A stretch of DNA of 64,000 nt from Mucilaginibacter aquariorum (GTDB taxonomy: Bacteria; Bacteroidota; Bacteroidia; Sphingobacteriales; Sphingobacteriaceae): assembly GCF_024498135.1 (NCBI RefSeq), contig NZ_JANHOH010000001.1, positions 1,488,001 to 1,552,000 on the forward strand, written 5' to 3'. The notes below the pieces were generated by a model. It was not told the DNA's origin, ran no database searches, and saw nothing but the letters and a program-made list of their open reading frames with translations. Positions 56,117-64,000 of this stretch are shown piece by piece. How positions within the stretch are numbered: the stretch's first letter is position 1; every line of letters begins with the position of its first letter. The position numbers and the translations under genes were made by a program.

Positions 56117-57493
56117 ATGAAAAAGCACATTATAAAAACGCCTGTGAAATGGCGCTTGACAATATACATGCTGGTACACGTTTTTTTATTTACAGGATTG
56201 ACATCCTGTAAAAAGTATCTGGATGCAAAACCCGATCAGTCGATTACCACGCCCTCTACCATGGAAGACTTGGAGGGAATTTTAAACGGTTACGGCTTCA
56301 TTAATGCCCGTTATCCGTCAGCTGCGGAAACCGCATCCGATGATTTTTATCTGACGACCGCCGATTTTAATAACTTAATCGATATCCAGCGATCGTTTTA
56401 TAGCTGGCAAAAAGCCCCTAACTTCGTAGGGGACTATTCTGGCCCCTACGGCTCGATAGAGTATGTAAACATTATATTGGAAACACTTCCTAAGATAGCC
56501 GGTGATAAAGAGCGCAAGGACGTTATTCAGGGTAATTGTTTATTTGTAAGGGCCTCCTACCATTACGCATTAGCACAATTATTTGCCAAACCCTACGCAA
56601 AAGCTTCGGCTGCGACAGACCTGGGGATAGCGTTACGCCTGACATCTGACATCACGGTAAAGCCGGTCCGCTCAACTGTCGCGGACACTTATAGTTCGGT
56701 CATAGCCGACCTAGTCAAATCCAAATCGTTATTGCCGGCAAATCCAGGGGTCAAATACAAGGCCGGGAAAACTGCTGTTTACGGCATGCTTGCACGTGTA
56801 TATTTATCGATGAGTGATTATAAAAACGCGGGCTTATATGCAGACTCCGCACTTTCACTTTACAACAACCTGATCAATTATAACACCATCAATAGTGCGG
56901 CCGCGATACCATTTACCCAGTTTAATGACGAAGTGATATATGACTGTCGTGCGCCGGGGCCACAGTCCTTATCACAATCACGGGCAAAAGTTGATTCTGT
57001 TCTTTATGCATCATATGCCGCTAACGACCTTCGGAAAGTGGTGTTCTTTAAAAATAACGCCAACGGTACAATAGCATTTAAGGGAAACTATACGGGAATT
57101 GCCGGTGCTACCCTATTTACCGGAATTGCAACGAATGAATTGTATTTGATAAAGGCAGAAGCTGCAGCCAGAAATGACGATGCCGACAAAGCGCTGACGG
57201 CATTAAATACCTTACTAAAAAACAGGTATAAAACAGGAACTTATATTCCCTATGACACGATCGATGCCGACGAATTACTTGATTTGATCTTAAAGGAAAG
57301 AAGAAAGGAGTTATTATTCAGGACGTTACGATGGACTGACCTGAGGAGATTAAATATGGATCCGAAAAGAGCAAAAATCCTGACAAGAAATATTGCCGGA
57401 ACTGTTTATACGTTAGAACCGAATGGATTAAGATATGTATTTCAAATTGATCAGGATGCAGTTAATATTAGCGGCTTACAACAAAATCCTTAG
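56117..57493 (+). CDS. SusD/RagB-type surface lipoprotein
   Basis: Encodes 458 residues. Lipoprotein signal (VHVFLFTGLTSC) then KKYLDAKPDQSITTPSTMED, TPR-like helices (GNCLFVRASYHYALAQLFAK, YGMLARVYLSMSDYKNAGLY), and the late ELLDLILKERRKELLFRTLR plus WTDLRRLN motif diagnostic of the family. It forms the lid on the SusC partner encoded 10 bases upstream. Ends at a strong terminator. Confidence 0.95.
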   Translation: MKKHIIKTPVKWRLTIYMLVHVFLFTGLTSCKKYLDAKPDQSITTPSTMEDLEGILNGYGFINARYPSAAETASDDFYLTTADFNNLIDIQRSFYSWQKAPNFVGDYSGPYGSIEYVNIILETLPKIAGDKERKDVIQGNCLFVRASYHYALAQLFAKPYAKASAATDLGIALRLTSDITVKPVRSTVADTYSSVIADLVKSKSLLPANPGVKYKAGKTAVYGMLARVYLSMSDYKNAGLYADSALSLYNNLINYNTINSAAAIPFTQFNDEVIYDCRAPGPQSLSQSRAKVDSVLYASYAANDLRKVVFFKNNANGTIAFKGNYTGIAGATLFTGIATNELYLIKAEAAARNDDADKALTALNTLLKNRYKTGTYIPYDTIDADELLDLILKERRKELLFRTLRWTDLRRLNMDPKRAKILTRNIAGTVYTLEPNGLRYVFQIDQDAVNISGLQQNP

Positions 57494-57495
57494 AT

Positions 57496-57529
57496 AATAA
57501 AGAAGGGGGCTAAGCCCCCCTTCTTTATT
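57496..57529. terminator. bidirectional terminator after susD-like gene
   Basis: AATAAAGAAGGGGGC / GCCCCCCTTCTTTATT, a 15-base stem with one bulge and a TAA loop, shared by the convergent small secreted-peptide gene. Confidence 0.9.
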
Positions 57530-57863
57530 ATTGCGCATCTTCCATGCTGATAGTTCCATCAAACGGTTGGTGGTTGCTTTGAGATGACCACAACTTTCCT
57601 TGCACAGTTGGCGTAAAGTCTGAGGAGGCCGGCGATAACCCAATTGTTCTTGCTGTAGGTAACGTGATACCGCAAACATCGTTTAATTCCACGCATGGGT
57701 TAACAGCAGTAGCCTGATAATTACTGGCGCTCTGTACGTCGCTTATAGTTCTGGCTGCCGGGCCAACATATTTAAAAAAGTTGCTGGTTGCCTTGTTAGT
57801 GGTAAAAGCGCTTGAACCAAAAGCCATAATAATGGCGATCACGGGGATGATTAGTTTTTTCAT
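57528..57863 (-). CDS. small secreted protein (DUF6520-like)
   Basis: Encodes 111 residues with a signal peptide MKKLIIPVIAIIMAFGSSAF. The mature part has FFKYVGPAARTISD, NPCVELNDVCGITLPTA with two Cys, and an acidic tail. The start resembles the small exported DUF6520 proteins of Bacteroidota. Convergent to the SusCD operon. It could be a ligand or partner of the locus; function unknown. Confidence 0.7.
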   Translation of the reverse strand: MKKLIIPVIAIIMAFGSSAFTTNKATSNFFKYVGPAARTISDVQSASNYQATAVNPCVELNDVCGITLPTARTIGLSPASSDFTPTVQGKLWSSQSNHQPFDGTISMEDAQ

Positions 57864-58011
57864 GATAAATAATGCTTTATTAGATCAAAAAACATCAGAA
57901 AAACTTTAATTTTTAAATTATTAATTGACTTGCCTACTCTATCATCAGGTTTTCGGCATATCCTGTTCGCTCTTATAAACCATTCATAAAAGCGGTAACC
58001 CGGGTTTGGAT

Positions 58012-58458
58012 TTATTTGTCACTACACTCCTTTCTCTTAGTGATCAATATGGTTGATAGAATTGTCAGTAGCAGGAATCCGGCATTAAACCACAGATGAA
58101 AGGTCCATCCCATGGGTTCAATTAGACCGCCGCAGGCACAGGGAATATGTCCAAAGAATCTAGCCAGGATCAACAGTATGTAAATGATGAAGGCCGTAAA
58201 TAACACTGCGGATATATAAAGACCGGCCAAGCGTCTTTTTTCAATGATCAGCAACGATCCGATGCTCACTTCGACAACCGGCAAGCCGAAAATCAATATC
58301 GTTTGAAACCGTGGACTAAACGGTTGCTTTTGCATGGCATCCCTGAAATGTTGGAAGTTGATCAGCTTGCTTACTGCGGCATAAAACCAAAGCAAGGCAA
58401 TCATCGCGATGATGAGCGATGCAAGTTTTTGTGTCCCTAAGTCTTTGTCCTTGTGCAT
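58012..58458 (-). CDS. MauE/DoxX-like redox-associated membrane protein
   Basis: About 148 residues from ATG 58458 (MHKDKDLGTQKLASLIIAMI); an upstream TTG at 58479 is less likely. Four membrane helices, with KLINFQHFRDAMQKQPF after the first helix and the Cys pair in HIPCACGGL typical of MauE. It probably passes reducing power across the membrane to a periplasmic thioredoxin-fold protein such as the TlpA protein of this locus (inference). Confidence 0.85.
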   Translation of the reverse strand: MHKDKDLGTQKLASLIIAMIALLWFYAAVSKLINFQHFRDAMQKQPFSPRFQTILIFGLPVVEVSIGSLLIIEKRRLAGLYISAVLFTAFIIYILLILARFFGHIPCACGGLIEPMGWTFHLWFNAGFLLLTILSTILITKRKECSDK

Positions 58459-58494
58459 AGAACAAAGGTCATGTTGCAATCATGACAGAGAATG

Positions 58495-58701
58495 TCACTC
58501 AGGATCTTTTATGAAATATTTTTTTTGAAGGCGGTCATAATAGATATCATGGCCCTGTTCTCGGAGGTGCGCTATCATTCTTTTGACCGTCCGGATACTG
58601 CAGCTAAAACGGTCCGCAGTTACTTCAAGCGATCTGAACCTCTTTTTCTCAATCTGCTCTAAAATATACTGTAAACGCTGTTCATACGTGCGGTAATCCA
58701 T
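58495..58701 (-). CDS. small winged-helix DNA-binding protein
   Basis: Encodes 68 residues: YEQRLQYILEQIEKKRFRSL, EVTADRFSCSIRTVKRMIAH, LREQGHDIYYDRLQKKYFI. This is the HTH_11/DeoR-type winged helix standing alone. Probably regulates neighbouring genes (MauE-like or SusCD), by position. Confidence 0.85.
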   Translation of the reverse strand: MDYRTYEQRLQYILEQIEKKRFRSLEVTADRFSCSIRTVKRMIAHLREQGHDIYYDRLQKKYFIKDPE

Positions 58702-58774
58702 TATTCATTCCTTAGGTTGTAATGAATAAAATTGCCTCTTTTACCTATCGGAAACTATTAGTTAAACTAATAAA

Positions 58775-59125
58775 TTATTCGTTTTCCGGCTTTGTTATGT
58801 CACTGTCGTAAACAGTAATGTGTGCCGGTACACTCTTTTTTCTCCTGTAGATTTTGTCCGACCAAACCTTGCCGATCTTCCTGATCGTGTGCACAAAATT
58901 GTGATAGTCGATGTAGGTGCCGAATTTTGGTTTTGGTAACAAAACAAAAGGCGAGATCTCCAGGATCTCCGCGATCTCATAAATCCGTCTTATCGTAAGT
59001 TCGGTCTCGTTCCGCTCCAGATTCGAATAAGCTGCTTGTGAAATATCCAGCATAAATGACATGTATTCCTGGCTGAAGTTCTTAGTTAAGCGCTGTATCC
59101 GTATTTTTTCTCCGATTGAATCCAT
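58775..59125 (-). CDS. XRE family regulator divergent from the peptide gene
   Basis: Encodes 116 residues: IGEKIRIQRLTKNFSQEYMS, LDISQAAYSNLERNETELTI, RRIYEIAEILEISPFVLLP, then a basic C-terminal extension (YRRKKSVPAHITVYD). It is divergent from the bacteriocin-like peptide gene with 127 bases between, so it may control it. Confidence 0.88.
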   Translation of the reverse strand: MDSIGEKIRIQRLTKNFSQEYMSFMLDISQAAYSNLERNETELTIRRIYEIAEILEISPFVLLPKPKFGTYIDYHNFVHTIRKIGKVWSDKIYRRKKSVPAHITVYDSDITKPENE

Positions 59126-59252
59126 AACACAGGTTTCTATATTTCCTATTAGCTAAGGTAATAATTTACAATTTATGCCTTTAGCTTCCCTCCCCCTCAA
59201 AATTGACTTTCGTGTAATTCATAATACCGTGAAGAAACATAATTATTCTAAC

Positions 59253-59420
59253 ATGAAAGATTTATCAGATCAGGTCGCCTCTGAGTTAAAAGCAGGCGCC
59301 AGCCAATGTGCTTATAACATTGCCGTATCCGCATCTGTTGGCGGCTTGTTTGGCGGCATCGGTGCCGCCGTCGGCGCCGTAGCTGCGGCAACTGGCCCGT
59401 CATGCCTCGGATGGTGGTAA
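59253..59420 (+). CDS. bacteriocin-like peptide with double-glycine-type leader
   Basis: A 55-residue peptide from ATG 59253. The N-terminal MKDLSDQVASELKAG fits the double-glycine leader consensus: Leu at -12, Ser at -11, Leu at -4, Ala-Gly at -2/-1. The predicted core of 40 residues begins ASQCAYNIAVSASVGG, contains several GxxxG-type helix-packing motifs (GGLFGGIGAAVG), and ends CLGWW, with two Cys. These are traits of unmodified class II bacteriocins. A longer frame opens at 59175, but its first 26 residues look unrelated. A C39 peptidase is encoded in the same region. Confidence 0.72.
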   Translation: MKDLSDQVASELKAGASQCAYNIAVSASVGGLFGGIGAAVGAVAAATGPSCLGWW

Positions 59421-59451
59421 AAAAAATGCCGGTAGCCCCGGCATTTTTTTT
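59420..59451. terminator. bidirectional terminator after the peptide gene
   Basis: AAAAAAATGCCGG / CCGGCATTTTTTTT around TAGC, beginning at the peptide stop codon and touching the stop of the convergent rhomboid gene. Confidence 0.92.
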
Positions 59452-60064
59452 AAAATTTCAGGATTAATGCGGCAATGAGCCCTCCCATAGCGCCGTAAAA
59501 ATGAACCTCATTATTAACCAGCGGATTACCTGTCCTGATCTGGTAAACCAACAAAAATACGATATAGATCAACGATACATATAGATTCGCCACGCCGCCG
59601 ATCACCGGCAAATAAAATGCGATATGATAAGGCTGCAATATCATAAAGGCCATCATGCAGCCCAGCACGCTTCCGGAAGCACCGGCACTTGAAAACTCAA
59701 AATCATTACGGTGCCTTAAATAGGTAAAAAAGTTCCCGCACAGGCAACTGCTGAAATAAACGGCCAGGAACCAGGCACTCCCGGCAGTCCCGGCACTGCG
59801 TAGATACTCTTCTAACTGAGACCCTACCGCAAACAGGGCAAATGAATTAATGGCCAGGTGAACAATATCATTATGAATAAAATCTGAACTAATCAGCCTG
59901 TAAAACTGCCCTTCCTTTTTTATGCTCGCAGGATGCATAATCCCGGCCAGGAAAAGCCGCGGATTTTTCAGCGCGACAAGTCCCACAACAATAATTATCC
60001 CCGTTATGACCAAACAGGCCGGCGATTCACGCGGGTTAAAAGTATCTGTTAAGGCAATAGGCAT
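59450..60064 (-). CDS. rhomboid intramembrane serine protease
   Basis: Encodes 204 residues with six or so membrane helices. The catalytic Ser is in SSAGASGSVLGCMMAFM (GxSG), the catalytic His in EVHFYGAMGGL, and the conserved HNDIVHLAINSFAL lies near the second helix. It cuts membrane-spanning segments within the bilayer. It is convergent to the peptide gene, so a link to peptide processing or immunity is only suggested. Confidence 0.9.
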   Translation of the reverse strand: MPIALTDTFNPRESPACLVITGIIIVVGLVALKNPRLFLAGIMHPASIKKEGQFYRLISSDFIHNDIVHLAINSFALFAVGSQLEEYLRSAGTAGSAWFLAVYFSSCLCGNFFTYLRHRNDFEFSSAGASGSVLGCMMAFMILQPYHIAFYLPVIGGVANLYVSLIYIVFLLVYQIRTGNPLVNNEVHFYGAMGGLIAALILKF

Positions 60065-60162
60065 ATTTGCATTTTAAACAATTACTTAAACTTATAATTT
60101 ACAACCTAACCTTATAGGTAGTTGCACGGTGACGATAGAATTTTACCAAAAATTCTATCATT

Positions 60163-60801
60163 ATGAAAATCTGGAAAAATTACATCTTTAACCTTTTGGT
60201 TCTTAGCCTCGTTTCCTGTTTACTGGTCTGGCTTACGGATAAATATATTTTAACGAATGAATTCTTTATCCGCAACGGTCAAAGTCTTTCAGGAAAGCCT
60301 GAGCAGGAGGCCCAAACTTATCAGTTGATACAAAAGTACATCTATTTATCAGCAGTCGCATATCTCATGCTCAGGGTCTTCACCGTCTCGCTTATCCTTT
60401 ATACGGCGCTTTACCTTTCAGAGGTTGCGGTACCGTATAAAAAAATATTGAGCGGGGTGACACTTGCCGAGTTTATTTTCCTGGTGCCGGCCATCATCAA
60501 GATCACACGTTTCTATCTGATAGGTTCCGGCTTTACCCTCAGTGAATGGCAGGCCTACTATGCTTTCTCTATACTTTCCCTGCTTGAAAATGTACCGGCA
60601 GATTGGCAATATGCGGCACAGACCATCAACCTTTTTGAATGCATCTATTGGTTTTTGCTTGCAACGGTTGTCCATAAAACTGCAAATATCAACTTCGACA
60701 CCAGTATCCGGATCGTCGTTCGCTCCTATCTCCCGGCATTGTTGATCTGGATATGCCTGCTTACTTTTTTAACCATTATTTATTTCCCCGCCAATTCCTG
60801 A
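60163..60801 (+). CDS. integral membrane protein of the peptide locus
   Basis: Encodes 212 residues with four or five membrane helices (LLVLSLVSCLLVWL, YIYLSAVAYLMLRVFTVSLI, TLAEFIFLVPAIIKI, LLIWICLLTFLTIIYF). No motif recognised. It lies 22 bases upstream of the C39 gene, same strand, so is probably cotranscribed. Immunity protein or exporter subunit are both possible. Confidence 0.75.
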   Translation: MKIWKNYIFNLLVLSLVSCLLVWLTDKYILTNEFFIRNGQSLSGKPEQEAQTYQLIQKYIYLSAVAYLMLRVFTVSLILYTALYLSEVAVPYKKILSGVTLAEFIFLVPAIIKITRFYLIGSGFTLSEWQAYYAFSILSLLENVPADWQYAAQTINLFECIYWFLLATVVHKTANINFDTSIRIVVRSYLPALLIWICLLTFLTIIYFPANS

Positions 60802-60823
60802 CGGGACTTATGTAACGACGATT

Positions 60824-62188
60824 ATGAAAAACATCTATACCTACCAAAATTCATTTGTCAGGCAAACAAATCAAAACAATTGCGGCATCGCCTGCATCTG
60901 TATGATCTTGCGCTTTGCAGGTCAAACTGAAAACTCAAGAGAACTGGAGCAAAAAATGGATCACTATGTTGCTGATAGTTCGCTTCTCGATTTAAAAAAT
61001 ATCATAGCTGAATATAACCGGAAAGCAAGGTGCGTTCAGATAGATATCGATACCTTAAGAAATTTAGAATCGCCGGTCATTCTATATACTTTAGGTATGA
61101 ATGGCAGGAACCATTTTTTGACTTTGTTCGAGATACGGAATTCCAGCGATGGCAACCTGTATATCATTGGTGATCCCGGACAGGCCATCAGAGTAATGGC
61201 GGAGGTTGATTTTTTAAAAATTTGGCCGTCCCGCACAGGTTTATTTATCGAGGACCTTCAAATGGCAAATGCGGGTAATATATTTCAATCCTGGCGAAAG
61301 GCGTTTGACTGGCAACTGATACCTAAACCGCTGTTTTACTGCGTCCCTATCGTTCACTTGCTTGTGCTGGTATTTACAATAGGCTTGTCTGCGCTTTTAC
61401 AAAGCTTGCTTACCTCCGGGGTCAAAACAACTGATCATATGGTGATGGTTCTGGCGATCATGCTTTTAATGATACTGATCTATTGCAAAGGATTGCTAAA
61501 CTATGTCCGACAACTGCTTTTGGTCAGCATAAACAAGATCATCAACACACATCTTACCCTTCAGTTAGCACACAAAATGTTAACGCCGGATAAGCCAAAA
61601 CAAGAACCGGAATTTGTAATGAAGAAGAATTTTGTTGACATCACAAAGTTTCAGCTATCCATTCATGGCTTGATCGCTGTTATTCTTTCCGACGGGCTGA
61701 TCCTTTTAGTTTTTTTCGGGGGCCTGATGTATCTGGATCCCTATGCGGAATTTGTTACCATTTTTTATAGCGTACTTCTGGTTACATCGGGTATCAGGGG
61801 AGCAGCCAATAAACTCCTTTACAGAATGTATCTCAACGGTCTTCACCAGGCATCAGAAGATATGTTAATTCATCAATCGTCCATGGGAAATAATCCGGAC
61901 AACTATTCCCGTTTTCAAGCGTACAACTCATTTTACATGCAGTACATCCGGCAAGGAGCCGATCATGCCGCAAAACTCAGCAAAAAAACATTTAGAAATG
62001 AACTGGCGGGAGGGCTGCATTTAATAGCTATTCTTACGCTCGAATTCCTGGAGATGGATAGATCGATCTCCGAAATAGCCGCAATTACGGTGATTTGCTA
62101 CCTGACCTCAATCTTTCTGCAACGCATCAATGAGGCTATGCCAATGATCTGTGAAGGCTTACTATCGGCCGGATCCTTAATTTACTAA
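60824..62188 (+). CDS. C39 peptidase fused to a transmembrane domain, without ABC ATPase
   Basis: Encodes 454 residues. Residues 1-145 are a C39 double-glycine peptidase: Cys20 in QTNQNNCGIACICM, His97 in NGRNHFLTLF, Asp117 in IIGDPG. Residues 170-345 hold about four to five helices (VPIVHLLVLVFTIGLSALLQ, MVMVLAIMLLMILIYC, LIAVILSDGLILLVFFGGLM) like an ABC exporter membrane domain. The protein then ends at 454 residues with no Walker A, signature or Walker B; normal PCATs are about 700. No frameshift is seen and no ATPase gene follows. It should cut and perhaps guide the leader peptide, with energy coming from elsewhere or none. Confidence 0.85.
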   Translation: MKNIYTYQNSFVRQTNQNNCGIACICMILRFAGQTENSRELEQKMDHYVADSSLLDLKNIIAEYNRKARCVQIDIDTLRNLESPVILYTLGMNGRNHFLTLFEIRNSSDGNLYIIGDPGQAIRVMAEVDFLKIWPSRTGLFIEDLQMANAGNIFQSWRKAFDWQLIPKPLFYCVPIVHLLVLVFTIGLSALLQSLLTSGVKTTDHMVMVLAIMLLMILIYCKGLLNYVRQLLLVSINKIINTHLTLQLAHKMLTPDKPKQEPEFVMKKNFVDITKFQLSIHGLIAVILSDGLILLVFFGGLMYLDPYAEFVTIFYSVLLVTSGIRGAANKLLYRMYLNGLHQASEDMLIHQSSMGNNPDNYSRFQAYNSFYMQYIRQGADHAAKLSKKTFRNELAGGLHLIAILTLEFLEMDRSISEIAAITVICYLTSIFLQRINEAMPMICEGLLSAGSLIY

Positions 62189-62208
62189 TTGACTTTAATG
62201 ATTAATTG

Positions 62209-62227
62209 CCCGGCTTCCAAAGCCGGG
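62209..62227 (+). terminator. short hairpin after the C39 gene
   Basis: CCCGGCT TCCAA AGCCGGG, a 7-base GC stem about 20 bases after the stop; no T tract, so moderate confidence. Confidence 0.5.
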
Positions 62228-62276
62228 TGTGTCAACTATTGTCCATTTTTTTGAATCATCAACAAATATAATTACC

Positions 62277-63110
62277 ATGAAAACAGAACTTTACAATTTA
62301 AAACAACAGCTTGAAGATGCTATTTCCAAAGAAAATGATTACCCCGGCTCCATCGAAAAATTAAAGGAAAATACAGCCATGATCGATGATGCCCTCGGCC
62401 TGCTTAAATCGGAAATCTCCGGAAAAGGTTTTGATGGCGAAACCGACGAAATATCTTTTTTTAAAGCATTCAAACCGGGCATCCTATCGCTGAAAATCCA
62501 TCAGATCTACACCTATAATTTAAAGCTCAATGAACCCGTTGATACACGCGAAACGATCACCAAATATTATGCATCCGAGATCAAAAGCATCCAAAGCTTT
62601 TTTAGGATAAATGCTTTTCATTATCAATATTTTAAAAACAACCTGAACGATATGGATACCGTGTATTTCATCAGAAATGCTGCCCCCCTCGCGCTGCCAA
62701 CAGAAGACGTCAATGACCTCGATCCCGTATTTAGTACGCCAATGAGTTTGTTGTTCGCAAAATTCCTGGGTTACGAATCGGTACAAAAATTCTGCCTGCA
62801 ACAAATTGCTTTCGTATCCGAAACGCCAGGGAAAGGTGGCCACGATCCGAAAGATGGTTTAAAATGGACGGGGGATTCCATTAACATCGTTGAACTGGCA
62901 TACGGACTTTACCTGACCGGACAGCTGAATTACGGGAACGCCAGCCTGAACCAGATCGTCAGGTGGCTGGAAGCTAACCTGGAGGTCAAAATAGGTAGTG
63001 TGCAAAGACGGTTTACAGAGATCGGCAGCCGCAAACGTCTGAGTCAAACCAAATACATCGACCAGATGAAAGATAATATACTTCATAAGATCGACCAGGG
63101 GAATGCCTGA
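62277..63110 (+). CDS. rteC: RteC family conjugative-transposon regulator
   Basis: About 277 residues from ATG 62277 (MKTELYNLKQQLEDAISKEN); the longer frame from 62229 has an unlikely N-terminus. Motifs EISFFKAFKPGILSLKIHQI, YYASEIKSIQSFFRINAFHY, LKWTGDSINIVELAYGLYLT, VQRRFTEIGSRKRLSQTKYI match RteC, which in CTnDOT activates excision genes. The C-terminal part is the winged-helix DNA-binding half. Marks this region as part of a CTnDOT-like element. Confidence 0.9.
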   Translation: MKTELYNLKQQLEDAISKENDYPGSIEKLKENTAMIDDALGLLKSEISGKGFDGETDEISFFKAFKPGILSLKIHQIYTYNLKLNEPVDTRETITKYYASEIKSIQSFFRINAFHYQYFKNNLNDMDTVYFIRNAAPLALPTEDVNDLDPVFSTPMSLLFAKFLGYESVQKFCLQQIAFVSETPGKGGHDPKDGLKWTGDSINIVELAYGLYLTGQLNYGNASLNQIVRWLEANLEVKIGSVQRRFTEIGSRKRLSQTKYIDQMKDNILHKIDQGNA

Positions 63111-63329
63111 TCTGTCATTCTTTTTTGTCAGTATAACAGAACAGGCATCCCCAAATAGCCAAATTTATTTATCGGTACTACCGAAAAGCTACAGAAATCC
63201 CCCCGATTTACTCCACCACCTTTGCATCAACGAAACAAAAAAAGGCATTAGCCTGAACAATTCTTTGACATGGTGGAATGAAGCATTATCCTGCGATAAA
63301 CAGGAAATTTTGCGAAGCTGAGATGATAT

Positions 63330-63440
63330 CAACATAGCGAACGCGCATTGGCAGGCGAGAGCCCGTATTGTAGAATACGACGTGAGTAATTCCGAAACTG
63401 AATAGATAAAACCTAAAGGGGCCGCGTGCCCCTTTTTTTT
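63330..63440 (+). ncRNA. possible small RNA or structured leader before the primase
   Basis: Between rteC and the primase gene, CGTATTGTAGAATACG forms a hairpin (63364-63379) set in GGCGAGAGCC...GACGTGAG. The stretch ends in a terminator-like stem AAAGGGGC / GCCCCTTTT plus T tract at 63415-63440, just before the primase ATG. The arrangement suggests an attenuated leader or sRNA. No gene is otherwise seen in 63111-63453. Confidence 0.4.
63415..63440 (+). terminator. terminator/attenuator before the primase gene
   Basis: AAAGGGGC, short loop CGCGT, GCCCC followed by eight T. It ends 14 bases before the primase start codon, so it would stop upstream transcription or work as an attenuator. Confidence 0.75.
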
Positions 63441-63453
63441 ATGCCCCAGATTT

Positions 63454-64000
63454 ATGAACGATTACAAGATCAGCGCCAAAGAAATCAAAGAGCGGGTGTC
63501 CTTAGTCAACCTCCTGAGCCGGCTTGGCTACGAACCTGCAAAACGTGCCCGAAATGAACTCTTATATTTGAGCATGCTGCGCAACAGCGATTCAACGCCA
63601 TCGTTCTCTGTCAACGACAGAAAGGGCACCTGGTACGACTTCGGTGAAGGAAGGGGCGGTAATATTATTGATTTTGGCCTGCTGTACTGGCCAGGTAGAT
63701 CGTTTCAGGAAGTACTGGAAAAGATCAATGCCGTTATGGATGGTCTGCATCGCCAGCCTTCTTTAAATTATACCAGGGATTCTACACAACCCAAAGAGCC
63801 GCATTACGGCGTTCTTGACATAAAGGAATTGGGTGGAAACAGGGCGATTACTGATTATTTGGAAAGTCGCGGTGTAGGTGCCATATCTAAAGGCCGGCTA
63901 ATGGAGATTTATTATTATGTAGAAAATGAGCAAAAGCAACGGAACAACTTCTTTGCAGCGGGGTGGCAGAATGAGCAAGGTGCATGGGAAGTCAGAAACT
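63454..64000 (+). CDS. CTn-type primase (CHC2/TOPRIM family), partial at window edge
   Basis: Open from ATG 63454 to the edge (182 codons). Reads MNDYKISAKEIKERVSLVNL, LLSRLGYEPAKRARNELLYL, SDSTPSFSVNDRKGTWYDFG, EGRGGNIIDFGLLYW. This is the N-terminal DNA-primase zinc-ribbon-like domain as found in Bacteroidota conjugative elements, here without the zinc Cys residues, as is usual for them. The TOPRIM part lies beyond the window. Needed for element replication in transfer. Confidence 0.85.
   Translation, partial: MNDYKISAKEIKERVSLVNLLSRLGYEPAKRARNELLYLSMLRNSDSTPSFSVNDRKGTWYDFGEGRGGNIIDFGLLYWPGRSFQEVLEKINAVMDGLHRQPSLNYTRDSTQPKEPHYGVLDIKELGGNRAITDYLESRGVGAISKGRLMEIYYYVENEQKQRNNFFAAGWQNEQGAWEVRN

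Noticed and set aside
52912..57493. Polysaccharide utilisation locus
   Set aside because: SusC and SusD are present but no glycosidase, lyase or sugar-sensing regulator is near; the neighbours are redox and peptide-related.
59175..59252. Longer start for the bacteriocin-like peptide
   Set aside because: The extra 26 residues destroy the position of the double-glycine leader and look unrelated to it.
63103..63321. 72-codon plus-strand frame after rteC
   Set aside because: Overlaps the rteC stop, has random-looking composition and no start signal; more likely non-coding leader.

Overview
The window looks like chromosome of a Bacteroidota bacterium of the Sphingobacteriaceae type (Mucilaginibacter/Pedobacter-like). 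The reasons are a SusC/SusD pair, Bacteroidota-type promoters (TTTG-N19-TAnnTTTG, seen exactly in front of the tRNA gene), LAASC-type lipoboxes, an IntDOT-like integrase with Ser in place of the first catalytic Arg, RteC, and a CTn-type primase. The genus is inferred from protein style, not from a marker gene.

Region 1 (1-31.9 kb) reads as resident chromosome. It holds a DUF3943-like outer-membrane protein (cut by the window edge), a three-gene operon of small unknown proteins, a decayed histidine-kinase fragment, a J-domain/KTSC protein, a START-like protein, a double M16 peptidase, a sugar O-acetyltransferase, an NlpC/P60 lipoprotein, three tandem paralogous lipoproteins (fimbrillin-like at best), a zinc alcohol dehydrogenase, an MgtC protein, an AraC regulator with two SDR dehydrogenases, Ddl, an HxlR regulator divergent from an SDR, a quinone-oxidoreductase-like MDR, a Crp-like regulator, a GH2 glycosidase and a MacB-like permease. 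A compact forward run follows: PASTA protein, rhodanese, MltG, thioesterase and YihY. Dispersed palindromic repeats lie in the gaps.

Region 2 (31.9 kb to the right edge) is best explained as an integrative conjugative element inserted next to tRNA-Ser(UGA). It opens with a tyrosine integrase. Near the right edge it carries RteC and the start of a CTn primase, so the transfer genes probably lie beyond the window. The cargo is a dense defence island, mostly on the minus strand: (a) a GC-richer block with an ABC three-component system plus a frameshifted Mrr-like endonuclease and a small partner; (b) a two-gene ATPase/nuclease cassette; (c) a type I restriction-modification operon hsdM-hsdS-prrC-hsdR, in which the prrC-like anticodon nuclease keeps the Arg-Glu-His triad, followed by a winged-helix/nuclease-like protein; and (d) two tandem XRE regulators.

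To the right lies a TlpA-SusC-SusD operon with a nearby MauE-like protein and a small secreted peptide. After these comes a bacteriocin-like locus: a short peptide with a double-glycine-type leader and a glycine-rich core, a rhomboid protease, an integral membrane protein, and a C39 peptidase/membrane protein that lacks the ATPase domain of normal peptidase-containing ABC exporters. The strongest candidates for under-described biology are this peptide locus, the ATPase/nuclease pair and the ABC-3C block. The hsd-prrC locus is a well-preserved relative of a known abortive-infection system.
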